A stretch of 64,000 nt of DNA from Laribacter hongkongensis DSM 14985. GTDB taxonomy: Bacteria > Pseudomonadota > Gammaproteobacteria > Burkholderiales > Aquaspirillaceae. Where the stretch lies: assembly GCF_000423285.1 (NCBI RefSeq), contig NZ_AUHR01000005.1, forward strand, positions 186,001 to 250,000, in the 5' to 3' direction. A program made the position numbers and the translations under genes. Positions 1 to 9,708 of the stretch are shown one piece after another (position 1 is the stretch's first letter; every line of letters begins with the position of its first letter). The notes beneath the pieces are model-generated. The model worked only from the letters and a program-made list of their open reading frames with translations, was not told where the DNA came from and searched no databases.

Positions 1-1
1 C

Positions 2-862
2 GACATTGCCACCATCCTGGGGCTGGACGAGACACTGCCGCCCGGACTGGTCCTGCTGCGCGATGCTGGCGCACTGGAACAGGTATTTCCTGCCGGGTGC
101 CGCGATCCGCTCCTGGGGCGGATCGGCCATGAAGTGCAGATCGGCCTGCCGTGGCAGGGTCCGGTGCTGAGTGCTGCCGTGCTGCCGCTGGTACGCCAGA
201 ACAGTCTGCTGGGCCTGCTGGCCATCGGCTGCCACGATGCAGCCCACTATGAACCGGGGCAGGGGACGGATTTCCTCGAGCGGTTTGCCGCCATCGTGAC
301 CCTGTGCCTTGAAAACGTGTTGAACCGCGAACGGCTGAAATGGCTGGGGCTGACCGACCCGCTGACCGGTCTCTACAACCGCCGGTATTTCGAGCAGCGC
401 TTGCAGGAAGAAGCGCAGCGTACCCGGCGTCATGGCGACCCGCTGGCCTGCCTGATGCTGGATGCCGACCACTTCAAGCGCATCAACGATACTTGGGGTC
501 ACCAGGCCGGTGACGTGGTGCTGAAGGTGCTGGCCCGACGGGTACGCCAGCAGCTGCGGGGGTGTGACGTGGCGGCACGCATCGGTGGAGAGGAATTTGC
601 CGTGTTGCTGCCGTCCACGCCCGTGCGTCACGTGCAGCTGGTGGCTGAGCGCATCCGTCTTGCGATTGCCGGCGAGCCGGTGCATGTCTCGCCGGACTGC
701 GTACTGCAAGTCAGCGTGTCACTGGGGGCCGCCATGCTGGCTCCCGGTGCTGCCGATATCTCGCCCGAGCGCCTGATGGCCCGGGCAGATGCGGCGCTGT
801 ACCAGGCCAAACGCAACGGGCGCAACCGCACCATGCTGGCGGCCGCCGGAGTGTCCGCATGA
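2..862 (+). CDS. Diguanylate cyclase, GAF/DUF484-like plus GGDEF (5' partial)
   Basis: The frame is open from base 2, so the start lies left of the window. The first ~110 visible residues resemble a GAF/DUF484-like sensor. A GGDEF domain follows, starting at a TDPLTGLYNRR motif, with the active-site signature GGEEF. An intact RxxD (RGCD) sits five residues before GGEEF, the usual product-inhibition I-site. It should therefore make cyclic di-GMP from two GTP in the cytoplasm and be feedback-inhibited. Its stop overlaps the yejE start by 4 bases (ATGA), so the two are probably translationally coupled. What the GAF-like part senses is unknown. An internal GTG at 134 is too far into the domain to be the real start. 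Confidence 0.9.
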   Translation, partial: DIATILGLDETLPPGLVLLRDAGALEQVFPAGCRDPLLGRIGHEVQIGLPWQGPVLSAAVLPLVRQNSLLGLLAIGCHDAAHYEPGQGTDFLERFAAIVTLCLENVLNRERLKWLGLTDPLTGLYNRRYFEQRLQEEAQRTRRHGDPLACLMLDADHFKRINDTWGHQAGDVVLKVLARRVRQQLRGCDVAARIGGEEFAVLLPSTPVRHVQLVAERIRLAIAGEPVHVSPDCVLQVSVSLGAAMLAPGAADISPERLMARADAALYQAKRNGRNRTMLAAAGVSA

Positions 863-1902
863 GCGGGGTGGCGGCCTACCAGTCGCCACGTGTGCGGGCA
901 TGGCAGCGTTTCCGGGCCCACCGGCGCGGCTGGTGGAGCCTGTGGCTGTTTGGCTGCCTGTTTGCCGTCAGCCTGTTCGCCGAAGTCCTGAGCAACGACC
1001 GCCCGCTGCTGGTGCACTATCAGGGCGACTGGTATTTCCCGCTGCTGGTGGATTATCCGGAAACCACGTTTGGCGGCGACTTTGCCACGCCGGCGGATTA
1101 CCACGATCCGTTCGTGGTGGAAAAACTCACCCGGGACGGCAACTTTGCCCTGTATCCGCCCAATCCGCACCGCTTTGACAGCATCAACTATTACGCTGCC
1201 GACCCGTTTCCTGCGCCACCCGGTCACGACAACTGGCTGGGCACCGATGACCGCGGGCGCGACATTCTGGCGCGCCTCCTGTACGGCTTTCGCCTCAGCG
1301 TGCTGTTTGCCCTCGCCCTGACCGCTGTCGGCACCCTGATCGGTGTGGCCGTCGGGGCCGTACAAGGGTATTTCGGCGGGCGGACCGACCTGTTCCTGCA
1401 ACGCTTTATCGAAATCTGGGGCTCGATGCCCGAGCTGTACCTGCTGATCATTTTTGCGTCGCTGTTCACGCCCAGCCTGTGGCTGCTGCTGGTGTTGCTG
1501 GCACTGTTCGGCTGGATGGGACTGGCTGATTACGTGCGGGCGGAATTCCTGAAAAACCGGCAGATGGAATACGTGCTGGCCGCGCGGGCGCTGGGACTGG
1601 GGCCGCTGGCGATCATGTGGCGGCATGTGCTGCCCAACAGCCTGACGCCGGTGATCACCTTTCTGCCGTTCCGCATTTCCGGCGCCATCCTCGCGCTGAC
1701 TTCGCTGGATTTCCTCGGGCTGGGAGTGCCGCCCGACACGCCAAGCCTTGGCGAGATGCTGGCGCAGGGCAAGGACAACCTGGACGCCTGGTGGATCGGG
1801 CTTGCCACCTTTCTGGTGCTGACCGGTACGCTGACCCTGCTGATCTTCATCGGTGAAGGGCTGCGCGAGGCGCTGGACCCGCGCACGGAGGGACGGGCAT
1901 GA
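859..1902 (+). CDS. yejE: ABC transporter permease YejE (peptide/microcin C type)
   Basis: This 347-residue inner-membrane permease matches the YejE pattern: an N-terminal transmembrane helix (about residues 28-45), a long periplasmic loop with the [16 protein letters not shown] motif, then a five- or six-helix BPD_transp_1 core. The EAA-loop sequence ([21 protein letters not shown]) contacts the ATPase. In enterobacteria YejABEF imports peptides and the peptide antibiotic microcin C. The start overlaps the upstream cyclase stop (ATGA), and its own stop overlaps yejF the same way. yejA and yejB are not visible and may lie beyond the left edge, upstream of the cyclase. Confidence 0.92.
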   Translation: MSGVAAYQSPRVRAWQRFRAHRRGWWSLWLFGCLFAVSLFAEVLSNDRPLLVHYQGDWYFPLLVDYPETTFGGDFATPADYHDPFVVEKLTRDGNFALYPPNPHRFDSINYYAADPFPAPPGHDNWLGTDDRGRDILARLLYGFRLSVLFALALTAVGTLIGVAVGAVQGYFGGRTDLFLQRFIEIWGSMPELYLLIIFASLFTPSLWLLLVLLALFGWMGLADYVRAEFLKNRQMEYVLAARALGLGPLAIMWRHVLPNSLTPVITFLPFRISGAILALTSLDFLGLGVPPDTPSLGEMLAQGKDNLDAWWIGLATFLVLTGTLTLLIFIGEGLREALDPRTEGRA

Positions 1903-3524
1903 GTGCGCTGTTGCAGATCGAGCGCCTGAGCGTGCGCTTTGGCAGCCACGAAGTCGTGCGCAACCTGAGCCTGACGCTGGCAGCCGGCGAGAAGCTGGCG
2001 CTGGTGGGGGAATCCGGCTCGGGCAAGACGCAGGCGGCCAGTGCCCTGCTGCGGCTTTATCCCGAGGCAGTGCTGGGCGGCCGGGCCGACTGGCAGGGGC
2101 GCGACCTCTTGCAGTTGCCCGAAGCCGGGCTGGCGCGTGTGCGCGGGCGCGAGATCGCCATGATTTTCCAGGAGCCGATGACGGCGCTCAATCCGCTGCA
2201 CCGCATCGGCGAGCAGATTGGTGAGGCGCTGTGGCTGCACCGCAAGCTGCGCGGCGCGGCGGCCAGGGCCGAGGCGATCGCCCTGCTGGCGCGTACCGGC
2301 ATTGCCGAAGCGGAAGAAAAGGTGGACCGCTATCCGTTCGAGCTGTCGGGCGGGCAGCGCCAGCGTGCCATGATTGCCATGGCGCTGGCGTGCAGTCCGA
2401 AACTGCTGATTGCCGACGAGCCGACCACGGCACTGGACGTTACCGTGCAGGCGCAGATTCTCGACCTGCTGTCGGACTTGCAGCGCGAGCACGGCATGGC
2501 CGTGCTGTTCATCACCCATGACCTCAACCTGGTGCGGCGCTTTGCCGACCGGGTGGCGGTCATGCGCGCGGGCGAGGTGGTGGAAAGCGGGCCGGTGGCC
2601 GAAGTGTTCTCCCGGCCGCAGCACGACTACACCCGTGCGCTGCTGGCCAGCCGGCCGCAACCCTTGCCGCCGGTAGCGGCAGGTGACGCGCCGCCGGTCC
2701 TGGCAGCGCACGGCCTGAGCGTGACCTTCCGCCGGCGGCAGGGCTGGTTTGGCCATCACGATACCCGGGCCGTGCGTGAAGTCAGTGCCCGGCTGCTGCC
2801 GGGACGGACGCTGGGGCTGGTGGGTGAATCCGGCTCGGGCAAGACCACGTTCGGGCTGGCGCTGCTGCGCCTGCTGGCCGGAACCGGTGAAGTGGTGTTT
2901 GGCGGGCACAATCTGCTGACCTTGCCCGAGCGGGCCATGCGGCCTTTGCGGCGCGATTTGCAGGTGGTGTTCCAGGATCCGTATTCATCGCTGTCGCCGC
3001 GCCTGACGGTGGAAGAAATCGTCGGCGAAGGGTTGCGCCTGCACCGGCCCGAACTGGACGCGGTTGCCCGGCGCGAGCGGGTGATTGCCATGCTGGCCGA
3101 GGTCGGGCTGGATTCCGGCGCCTTGCCGCGTTATCCGCATGCGTTTTCCGGCGGACAGCGGCAGCGCATCGCCATTGCCCGGGCGCTGGTGCTGGAGCCC
3201 AAAGTGTTGCTGCTGGACGAGCCGACCAGTGCGCTGGACGTGTCGATCCAGAAACAGGTGCTGGATCTGCTGTTGCGGCTACAGGCGAAGTACGGACTGG
3301 CGTATCTGTTCATCTCGCACGATCTGGCGGTGATCCGCGCCATTGCCCACGAAGTGCTGGTGCTGCGCAACGGCCGGATGGTGGAGCAGGGGCCGACCGA
3401 AGCGCTGTTTGCCAGCCCGCAGGCCGATTACACCCGCCGGCTGCTGGCTGCCGCGCTGGGGCACGAACCGGAGGTACTGACGGCCATGACCCCGGACAGC
3501 AACGGGCAATCAGCCGTGGCCTGA
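1899..3524 (+). CDS. yejF: ABC transporter, fused dual ATPase YejF
   Basis: This 541-residue protein has two ABC ATPase domains in one chain. The first has Walker A GESGSGKT (residues 37-44), signature LSGGQRQR and Walker B LLIADEP. The second has Walker A near residues 306-314, signature FSGGQRQR and Walker B LLLDEP. It powers the Yej peptide importer from the cytoplasmic side. Length and double-domain form match YejF rather than separate OppD/OppF subunits. The start overlaps the yejE stop by 4 bases. A GC-rich hairpin follows at 3532-3552 and the convergent xseA ends at 3646, so this is the end of the operon. Confidence 0.93.
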   Translation: MSALLQIERLSVRFGSHEVVRNLSLTLAAGEKLALVGESGSGKTQAASALLRLYPEAVLGGRADWQGRDLLQLPEAGLARVRGREIAMIFQEPMTALNPLHRIGEQIGEALWLHRKLRGAAARAEAIALLARTGIAEAEEKVDRYPFELSGGQRQRAMIAMALACSPKLLIADEPTTALDVTVQAQILDLLSDLQREHGMAVLFITHDLNLVRRFADRVAVMRAGEVVESGPVAEVFSRPQHDYTRALLASRPQPLPPVAAGDAPPVLAAHGLSVTFRRRQGWFGHHDTRAVREVSARLLPGRTLGLVGESGSGKTTFGLALLRLLAGTGEVVFGGHNLLTLPERAMRPLRRDLQVVFQDPYSSLSPRLTVEEIVGEGLRLHRPELDAVARRERVIAMLAEVGLDSGALPRYPHAFSGGQRQRIAIARALVLEPKVLLLDEPTSALDVSIQKQVLDLLLRLQAKYGLAYLFISHDLAVIRAIAHEVLVLRNGRMVEQGPTEALFASPQADYTRRLLAAALGHEPEVLTAMTPDSNGQSAVA

Positions 3525-3531
3525 GTACGTG

Positions 3532-3552
3532 TTGCCGGCGCAATGCCGGCAA
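3532..3552. terminator. GC-rich hairpin between convergent yejF and xseA
   Basis: Perfect 8-bp stem TTGCCGGC/GCCGGCAA with a 5-base loop, between the 3' ends of yejF and xseA. There is no clear T-run on either side, so intrinsic termination is only possible; it may instead be an mRNA 3'-end stabiliser. Confidence 0.4.
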
Positions 3553-3645
3553 GCGTGACGAAACCGCTGGCCGGTATTGCTCCGTTGCTGTTTTCTGCTG
3601 CCACGCCGGAGTGCCCTTTGTTCATGAAGTACAACAGGCGTGCGG

Positions 3646-4989
3646 TCAGACCGGCAGCTCGCCCTGCTGTGGCGGACGGTCAATGCGGGCGCCGGTGTTA
3701 CCCAGTGCCAGCCGCAGGGTGACGCGTTCGTTTTGTGCCAGTGCTGCCGGGTCCAGCACGGCTTGCCCCCGGGCGTTTTCGACAATGGCGTAGCCACGGG
3801 CGAGTACGGCTTGCGGGTCGAGGGCATCAAGCCGGGCAGACAGGGATGCCAGCCGGTGGTGCTGGCGTTCCAGTTGCGTGCTGATGGCACGGGCAAGCTG
3901 CTGGCGGTTGCTGGCCAGCAGGGCTTGCTGGCGCTCTTGTGAGGGGCGGGCGCGCAGCAGCCGGGTTTGCAGATGGACGACCTGCAGGCGGGCGAGCTCT
4001 TGCCGCCGGGCCCAGTGCTGGTGCAGCCGGTATTCGGCCTGAGCCAGCCGTTCGCGCTGGCGGGCAATCCGCTCGCCGGGGTGCGTCAGTCGCAGGGCCA
4101 GCCGGTCGAGTTGCTGGCTGGCGCGGTCAAGCCGGTGGTGCATGGCCCGGCCCAGCCGGAAATCCAGTTCGGCCAGCCGGGAGAGCAGGGCGTCGCGGTC
4201 CGGGCTGACCAGCTCGGCCGCCGCCGTCGGCGTCGGGGCGCGTACGTCGGCGGCAAAGTCGGCAATGGTGAAATCGGTTTCGTGCCCGACACCGCTGATG
4301 ACCGGCAGGCGGCAAGCCCGGATGGCGCGGGCAACCTGTTCATCGTTGAATGCCCACAAATCTTCGATGCTGCCGCCTCCGCGGCAGACAATCAGGACAT
4401 CGGCATCCTGCCGGCGGCTGGCCGCTTCGATGGCGGCCACGATCTGGGCCGGTGCCGTGTCGCCCTGTACCTGGGTGGGGTAGAGCACGACCGGAATCTG
4501 CGGAGCCCGGCGGCGCAGGGTGGTCAGTACGTCACGCAGGGCCGCGGCTTGCAGCGAGGTGACGATGCCGATGACTTTCGGGTGCGCTGGCAGCGGACGC
4601 TTGAGCTGATTGTCGAACAGTCCTTCGGCGGCCAGCCGGGTCTTGAGCGCTTCGAATGCTGCGTACAGGGCGCCGAGACCGGCCTCCTGCATCTGGCTGA
4701 CATTGATCTGGTAGTCACCGCGTGCTTCGTAGAGCGATACGGTGCCGCGCACTTCGACCCGCAGGCCTTCTTTCGGGCGAAAACCCAGCTGGGACAGACG
4801 GTTGCGGAACATGACGGCACGGATCTGGGCACGCTCGTCCTTGAGGGAAAAGTAGGCATGGCCAGAGGCGGCGAGGGTCAGGTTGGAGATTTCCCCGCTG
4901 ATCCAGACCGGTGGAATGGCCGTTTCCAGTAATTCACGTGCGATACGGTTGAGTTCGCTAACACTTATGATGTTGTTCTGGATGGTCAT
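3646..4989 (-). CDS. xseA: Exodeoxyribonuclease VII large subunit
   Basis: XseA is the catalytic subunit of exonuclease VII, a cytoplasmic nuclease that degrades single-stranded DNA into oligonucleotides together with small XseB subunits (xseB is not in the window). The chosen start gives 447 residues, the usual family length, beginning MTIQNNIISVSELNR. An N-terminal OB-fold (VWISGEISN, YFSLKD, RAVMFRNR) is followed by the catalytic region (GIVTSLQAAALRDVL, RGGGSIEDLWAFNDE, SGVGHETDFTIADFAAD, RAPTPTAAAE) and a coiled-coil C-terminus. The frame stays open about 180 codons upstream, but that stretch is unlike XseA and lies in the AT-rich spacer. It converges on yejF. Confidence 0.95.
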   Translation of the reverse strand: MTIQNNIISVSELNRIARELLETAIPPVWISGEISNLTLAASGHAYFSLKDERAQIRAVMFRNRLSQLGFRPKEGLRVEVRGTVSLYEARGDYQINVSQMQEAGLGALYAAFEALKTRLAAEGLFDNQLKRPLPAHPKVIGIVTSLQAAALRDVLTTLRRRAPQIPVVLYPTQVQGDTAPAQIVAAIEAASRRQDADVLIVCRGGGSIEDLWAFNDEQVARAIRACRLPVISGVGHETDFTIADFAADVRAPTPTAAAELVSPDRDALLSRLAELDFRLGRAMHHRLDRASQQLDRLALRLTHPGERIARQRERLAQAEYRLHQHWARRQELARLQVVHLQTRLLRARPSQERQQALLASNRQQLARAISTQLERQHHRLASLSARLDALDPQAVLARGYAIVENARGQAVLDPAALAQNERVTLRLALGNTGARIDRPPQQGELPV

Positions 4990-5410
4990 GTGGGAGCGGT
5001 TTTCCTGATGTTTGTCAAGCCATCCACAGATTTGTCTTGCTGGCGTGGAGGGGAATGTTGCGGCGTCATGACGTGACAAAAAACCGCTTGATAATTTCAA
5101 GTTGTTGATTTTTTTGAATAAAAAATATTTGCCTACAAAACAGGCAACCCAGTAAAACCCTCGTCTGTCGAGGCTTTGGCCGGAGCGGGCGACTTTTCCC
5201 CACAGGGTTATCCACAGGATTTGTGGATGACCGGAAAAAAGCCTTGCCGGATAAGCGTTTGCCGGTTTTTGTACCGGCCGGCGTTCCGGGCCTGCTTGGC
5301 TGTCCCGGAACCGCTCGCGTAAAGTGTAGCGTTTGCCCGTTGCCGGAGTCATGCCCCGTGTCGTTTTCCCTGCTGTGCCCTGCGCAATGGTCGCATCAAG
5401 AGGATTGGCA
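4990..5410. other. Spacer with AT-rich tract and DnaA-box cluster (xseA/lpxK)
   Basis: This 421-base divergent spacer carries no convincing gene. It has an A/T-rich tract at about 5085-5150. Next to it is a cluster of DnaA-box-like 9-mers: a perfect TTATCCACA at 5208-5216, a one-mismatch box on the other strand at 5222-5230 and a two-mismatch copy at 5196-5204. A further two-mismatch copy lies at 5020-5028. AT-rich DNA beside clustered DnaA boxes recalls a replication origin or a DnaA-titration or regulatory site; the spacer must also hold the xseA and lpxK promoters. Confidence 0.5.
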
Positions 5411-6436
5411 ATGAGCCTGGCCCGCCTGATCGAGTCGCACTGGTATGCGCCGCGCCGCTGGCTCCTGTGCCTGCTGGCACCGCTGTCGGGGCTTTTTGTC
5501 GTCCTGTCGGCGCTGCGGCGCCTGCTGTATCGCACGGGAGTACTGCGGGCCGGTCATGTGCCGGTGCCGGTCGTGGTGGTTGGCAACATCAATGTCGGTG
5601 GTGTCGGCAAGACGCCGCTGACCCGTTATCTGGTCAGCGAGTTGCAGGTACGGGGCTGGCAGGTGGGGCTGATCAGTCGCGGTTATGGCGGCCGGCACCG
5701 CCAGCCGACGCCTGTGCTGCCGGACAGTGACCCGGCGGAGGTTGGAGACGAGCCACTGCTATTGGTCCGGGCGGGGTGCCCGCTGTGGGTGGGACGGGAC
5801 CGCGTGGCGACGGCCCGGGCTTTGCTGGCGGCGCATCCGGAGGTGGATGTCATCCTGTCGGATGACGGTTTGCAGCATTACCGGCTGGGGCGCGATGTTG
5901 AAATCGCCGTACTGGACGCGGCGCGCGGACTGGGCAATGGCTGGCGCTTGCCGGCCGGACCCTTGCGGGAGGGCCCTCGCCGGCTGGCTTCGGTGAATGC
6001 GGTGGTGCTGAACGGGGAGGGCAGCCTGCCTGCCGGCTTGCCGGATCATGTGCCTGTTTTCCGGATGCGTTTGCAGCCCGGCATGTTCTGGCAGCTCAGT
6101 GCACCGGCAGAACAGCGGGCTGCGGAGGAATTCAAAGAGCTGGATTGCGTGGCGCTGGCCGGCATCGGGCATCCCGAGCGGTTTTTTGACACGGTGCGCC
6201 AGCTCGGGATTCCGTTGCGGCAAACGCTGGCTTTTCCGGATCATCATGCCTTTGTGCCGGCCGACGTGCCTGTGGCCGGGGCAGTTCTGGTGACCGAGAA
6301 GGATGCGGTGAAACTTGTCGCTTGCAACAATGTTACACTCTGGGCTTTGCCAGTGTCGGCGGGGCTTGAGCCCGATTTGGCCGACTGGCTGGTGCATACG
6401 CTCGAAGGACTTCCGCATGGACGCCAAGCTGCTTGA
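5411..6436 (+). CDS. lpxK: Tetraacyldisaccharide 4'-kinase (lipid A synthesis)
   Basis: LpxK phosphorylates the 4' position of the lipid A disaccharide at the cytoplasmic face of the inner membrane, giving lipid IVA. The 341-residue product has an N-terminal hydrophobic helix (about residues 17-37) and the kinase P-loop GGVGKT (63-68). Other family blocks are LISRGYGG, a GDEP segment, [20 protein letters not shown] and VTEKDAVK. The ATG at 5411 is preceded by AGAGGA about 8 bases upstream; an upstream in-frame ATG at 5333 would add sequence unlike LpxK. The 3' end overlaps the Trm112-family gene by 20 bases, and kdsB follows, the common lpxK-ycaR-kdsB order. Confidence 0.95.
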   Translation: MSLARLIESHWYAPRRWLLCLLAPLSGLFVVLSALRRLLYRTGVLRAGHVPVPVVVVGNINVGGVGKTPLTRYLVSELQVRGWQVGLISRGYGGRHRQPTPVLPDSDPAEVGDEPLLLVRAGCPLWVGRDRVATARALLAAHPEVDVILSDDGLQHYRLGRDVEIAVLDAARGLGNGWRLPAGPLREGPRRLASVNAVVLNGEGSLPAGLPDHVPVFRMRLQPGMFWQLSAPAEQRAAEEFKELDCVALAGIGHPERFFDTVRQLGIPLRQTLAFPDHHAFVPADVPVAGAVLVTEKDAVKLVACNNVTLWALPVSAGLEPDLADWLVHTLEGLPHGRQAA

Positions 6437-6592
6437 AATTCTGGTTTGCCCGATCTGCAAGGGGCCGCTGGTCTACAAAAAGGAGGCCGGCGAACTGGTC
6501 TGCAAGGGAGACCGGCTGGCTTTCCCGGTGCGTGACGACATTCCCGTCATGCTGGAAAGCGATGCCCGCGAACTGGCCGCTGACGAGGACGC

Positions 6593-6596
<4 letters not shown>
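6417..6596 (+). CDS. Trm112/YcaR family small protein
   Basis: A 59-residue protein beginning [16 protein letters not shown], typical of the Trm112/YcaR (UPF0434) family. The N-terminal CPIC is half of the usual zinc-binding set. The second half reads [20 protein letters not shown], with only one further cysteine, as in many bacterial YcaR proteins. Its bacterial role is uncertain; eukaryotic and archaeal Trm112 activates methyltransferases. It starts inside the 3' end of lpxK, and its stop overlaps the kdsB start (ATGA), so the three genes are very probably translationally coupled. Confidence 0.88.
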
Positions 6597-8057
<1,461 letters not shown>

Positions 8058-8130
8058 AAACGCCCGTAACCTGATGGCAGGCGTCCTGCTGAGGTTTGTC
8101 CTGAACTGCTGACATGCGCTTGCTGCCACA

Positions 8131-8170
8131 ACAGCCCGGCCAGGCTTTGCCTGCCGGGCTGTCTGTTTTT
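8131..8170 (+). terminator. Rho-independent terminator after adk
   Basis: Ten-bp perfect stem ACAGCCCGGC/GCCGGGCTGT (8131-8140 with 8153-8162), a 12-base loop, then GTCTGTTTTT. It closes the lpxK-kdsB-adk transcription unit. Confidence 0.88.
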
Positions 8171-8253
8171 CTGGCATGGCCGACATGTCCTTGCGGAGCA
8201 GGCCGGAGAGTGTGCGTATAGACTGAAACATCGCCTTTCCAGTCGAGACGCAT

Positions 8254-9513
8254 ATGGATGCCACGCTTTATACGCCTCGCCCTCCGGCCAAGGCAGGAGC
8301 CTCAGTTCGTATCCTGCGCTTTGCTTACCTGCTGGGAGGGACGGAAGGAGATGACCCGTACGCAGAGCGGGAGGTTTGCGAGCTTGGGCGACTGGGACAT
8401 CAGGTCTTTCCCGTGTCACTGGATGCCGCCCCGGACCCGCTGGCGACAGGGCAGGAACAGGTTCACCGGGGCAACAAGGTACATGTCCGGAGACTGGGGC
8501 TTGGCAAGTCGGGCTTTGCGGCAGTCATCCGGTTGTTGCAGCAGCATCCCCGGAATGGATGGCGTGCCTTTGGGCTGGCATGGCGTTCTGCTCGCACTGG
8601 TCAGGCATGCGGCCACCACCTGCTGGCAGCGTGCAAGGCTTTTCTCCTGGTGCAGTTCATGCGCCAGAACCAGCTTGAACACTTGCATGTGCGCATCAGT
8701 GAACAGACTGCTGACCTTGTGCCTGTACTGGCAAACCTGGGTATTGCACATTCCCTTCACATCAGCCAGTCGGGTGTAATTGCATCCTTGCCTGCCGCGT
8801 ATTGGCACTCATTGCCTGAAAGCTGTCGCTTTGTCCTGGCATCTAGCCGGCATGTACGTGGCCAGATGTGGTGGCAGGCCGGGCAACAGGCTTTCGAGTG
8901 CTCTGATGTATGCCTTGCCGGCATTGACCTGCTGCGTTTTGACTGGCAGCCCCCTCCTGGACGCAAGGATGAGTTCCGTCTGGTGTCCATTGCCGGTTTG
9001 CAACCAGTGCACGGGCATGGGCTGCTGTTGCAGGCTGTTGCCGGGCTTGTCCGGGAGGGACGGCGTGTTTCCCTGACAATAGTGGGTAGCGGCCCGGATT
9101 TACCAGATCTGCAAGCGGAGGCATGCCGGCTGGGAATCAGTGAACGGGTTGTCTGGCACCCCGAAGCCACTCTGGCAGAACGCTATTACCACTTGCGCCA
9201 GGCCGATGCGTATGTCCATGGATGTCTCGGAGAACAGGTGCCTTGCACATTGCTGGAAGCCATGGCCATGGGAGTGCCCTGCATTGCAACCCGTGTTGCC
9301 AGCGTGCCGGAACTGGTACGGGAGGGCATTGACGGATTGCTGGTTACGCCAGGTGAGGTGAAGGCATTGTCCCTTTCCATTATCCGCTTGCTGGATTCTC
9401 CAGAGTTGTCTCTGGCAATTAGCTGTACGGCCAGGAGACGTATCGAGGAGCGGCATGAGCTTGGTCAGACAGTTGCCGGCCTGACTCAAATAATGGAAAA
9501 AAACATGACGTGA
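8254..9513 (+). CDS. Glycosyltransferase, GT4-like
   Basis: This 419-residue protein looks like a retaining GT-B glycosyltransferase of family 4. The N-terminal half has a donor-independent fold (RILRFAYLLGGTEGDDPYAER, then a helical insert). The C-terminal half has SIAGLQPVHGHGLLLQAV, LTIVGSGPDLPDLQ, and the nucleotide-sugar block ending LLEAMAMGVPCIATRVASVPELVREGIDGLLV, where the usual EX7E motif is found. It probably adds a sugar to surface or exopolysaccharide. It is a single gene after the adk terminator with no other polysaccharide genes around it, so the acceptor is unknown. Colanic-acid-type WcaL/AmsK proteins are the nearest named group by appearance. Confidence 0.85.
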   Translation: MDATLYTPRPPAKAGASVRILRFAYLLGGTEGDDPYAEREVCELGRLGHQVFPVSLDAAPDPLATGQEQVHRGNKVHVRRLGLGKSGFAAVIRLLQQHPRNGWRAFGLAWRSARTGQACGHHLLAACKAFLLVQFMRQNQLEHLHVRISEQTADLVPVLANLGIAHSLHISQSGVIASLPAAYWHSLPESCRFVLASSRHVRGQMWWQAGQQAFECSDVCLAGIDLLRFDWQPPPGRKDEFRLVSIAGLQPVHGHGLLLQAVAGLVREGRRVSLTIVGSGPDLPDLQAEACRLGISERVVWHPEATLAERYYHLRQADAYVHGCLGEQVPCTLLEAMAMGVPCIATRVASVPELVREGIDGLLVTPGEVKALSLSIIRLLDSPELSLAISCTARRRIEERHELGQTVAGLTQIMEKNMT

Positions 9514-9708
9514 TTTGAAACGTCATGCGAAGCATTACGGTCGTTTGAAAGCCATAACGAAAGCATTGTCATCCAGACTGGTTTGAATAATTGACGTTAA
9601 AAATGATTCATCTGAAAGCTGGGCGTGTGGCGAGCGTGTGCTATATCCCAATTGAGACCACAAAATGTTTTGCTTCAGTCAAAAAATTGAATGACAGGAG
9701 AGCACATC

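Noticed and set aside
4990-5535. N-terminal extension of xseA by about 180 codons
   Set aside because: The upstream residues are unlike XseA, lie in an AT-rich promoter-like spacer with DnaA boxes, and the family begins at the MTIQNN-type start.
9514-9708. Sigma-54 promoter before prkA
   Set aside because: A TGGC...TGTGCT pattern exists but the spacing between the GG and GC elements is one base short; not supported.
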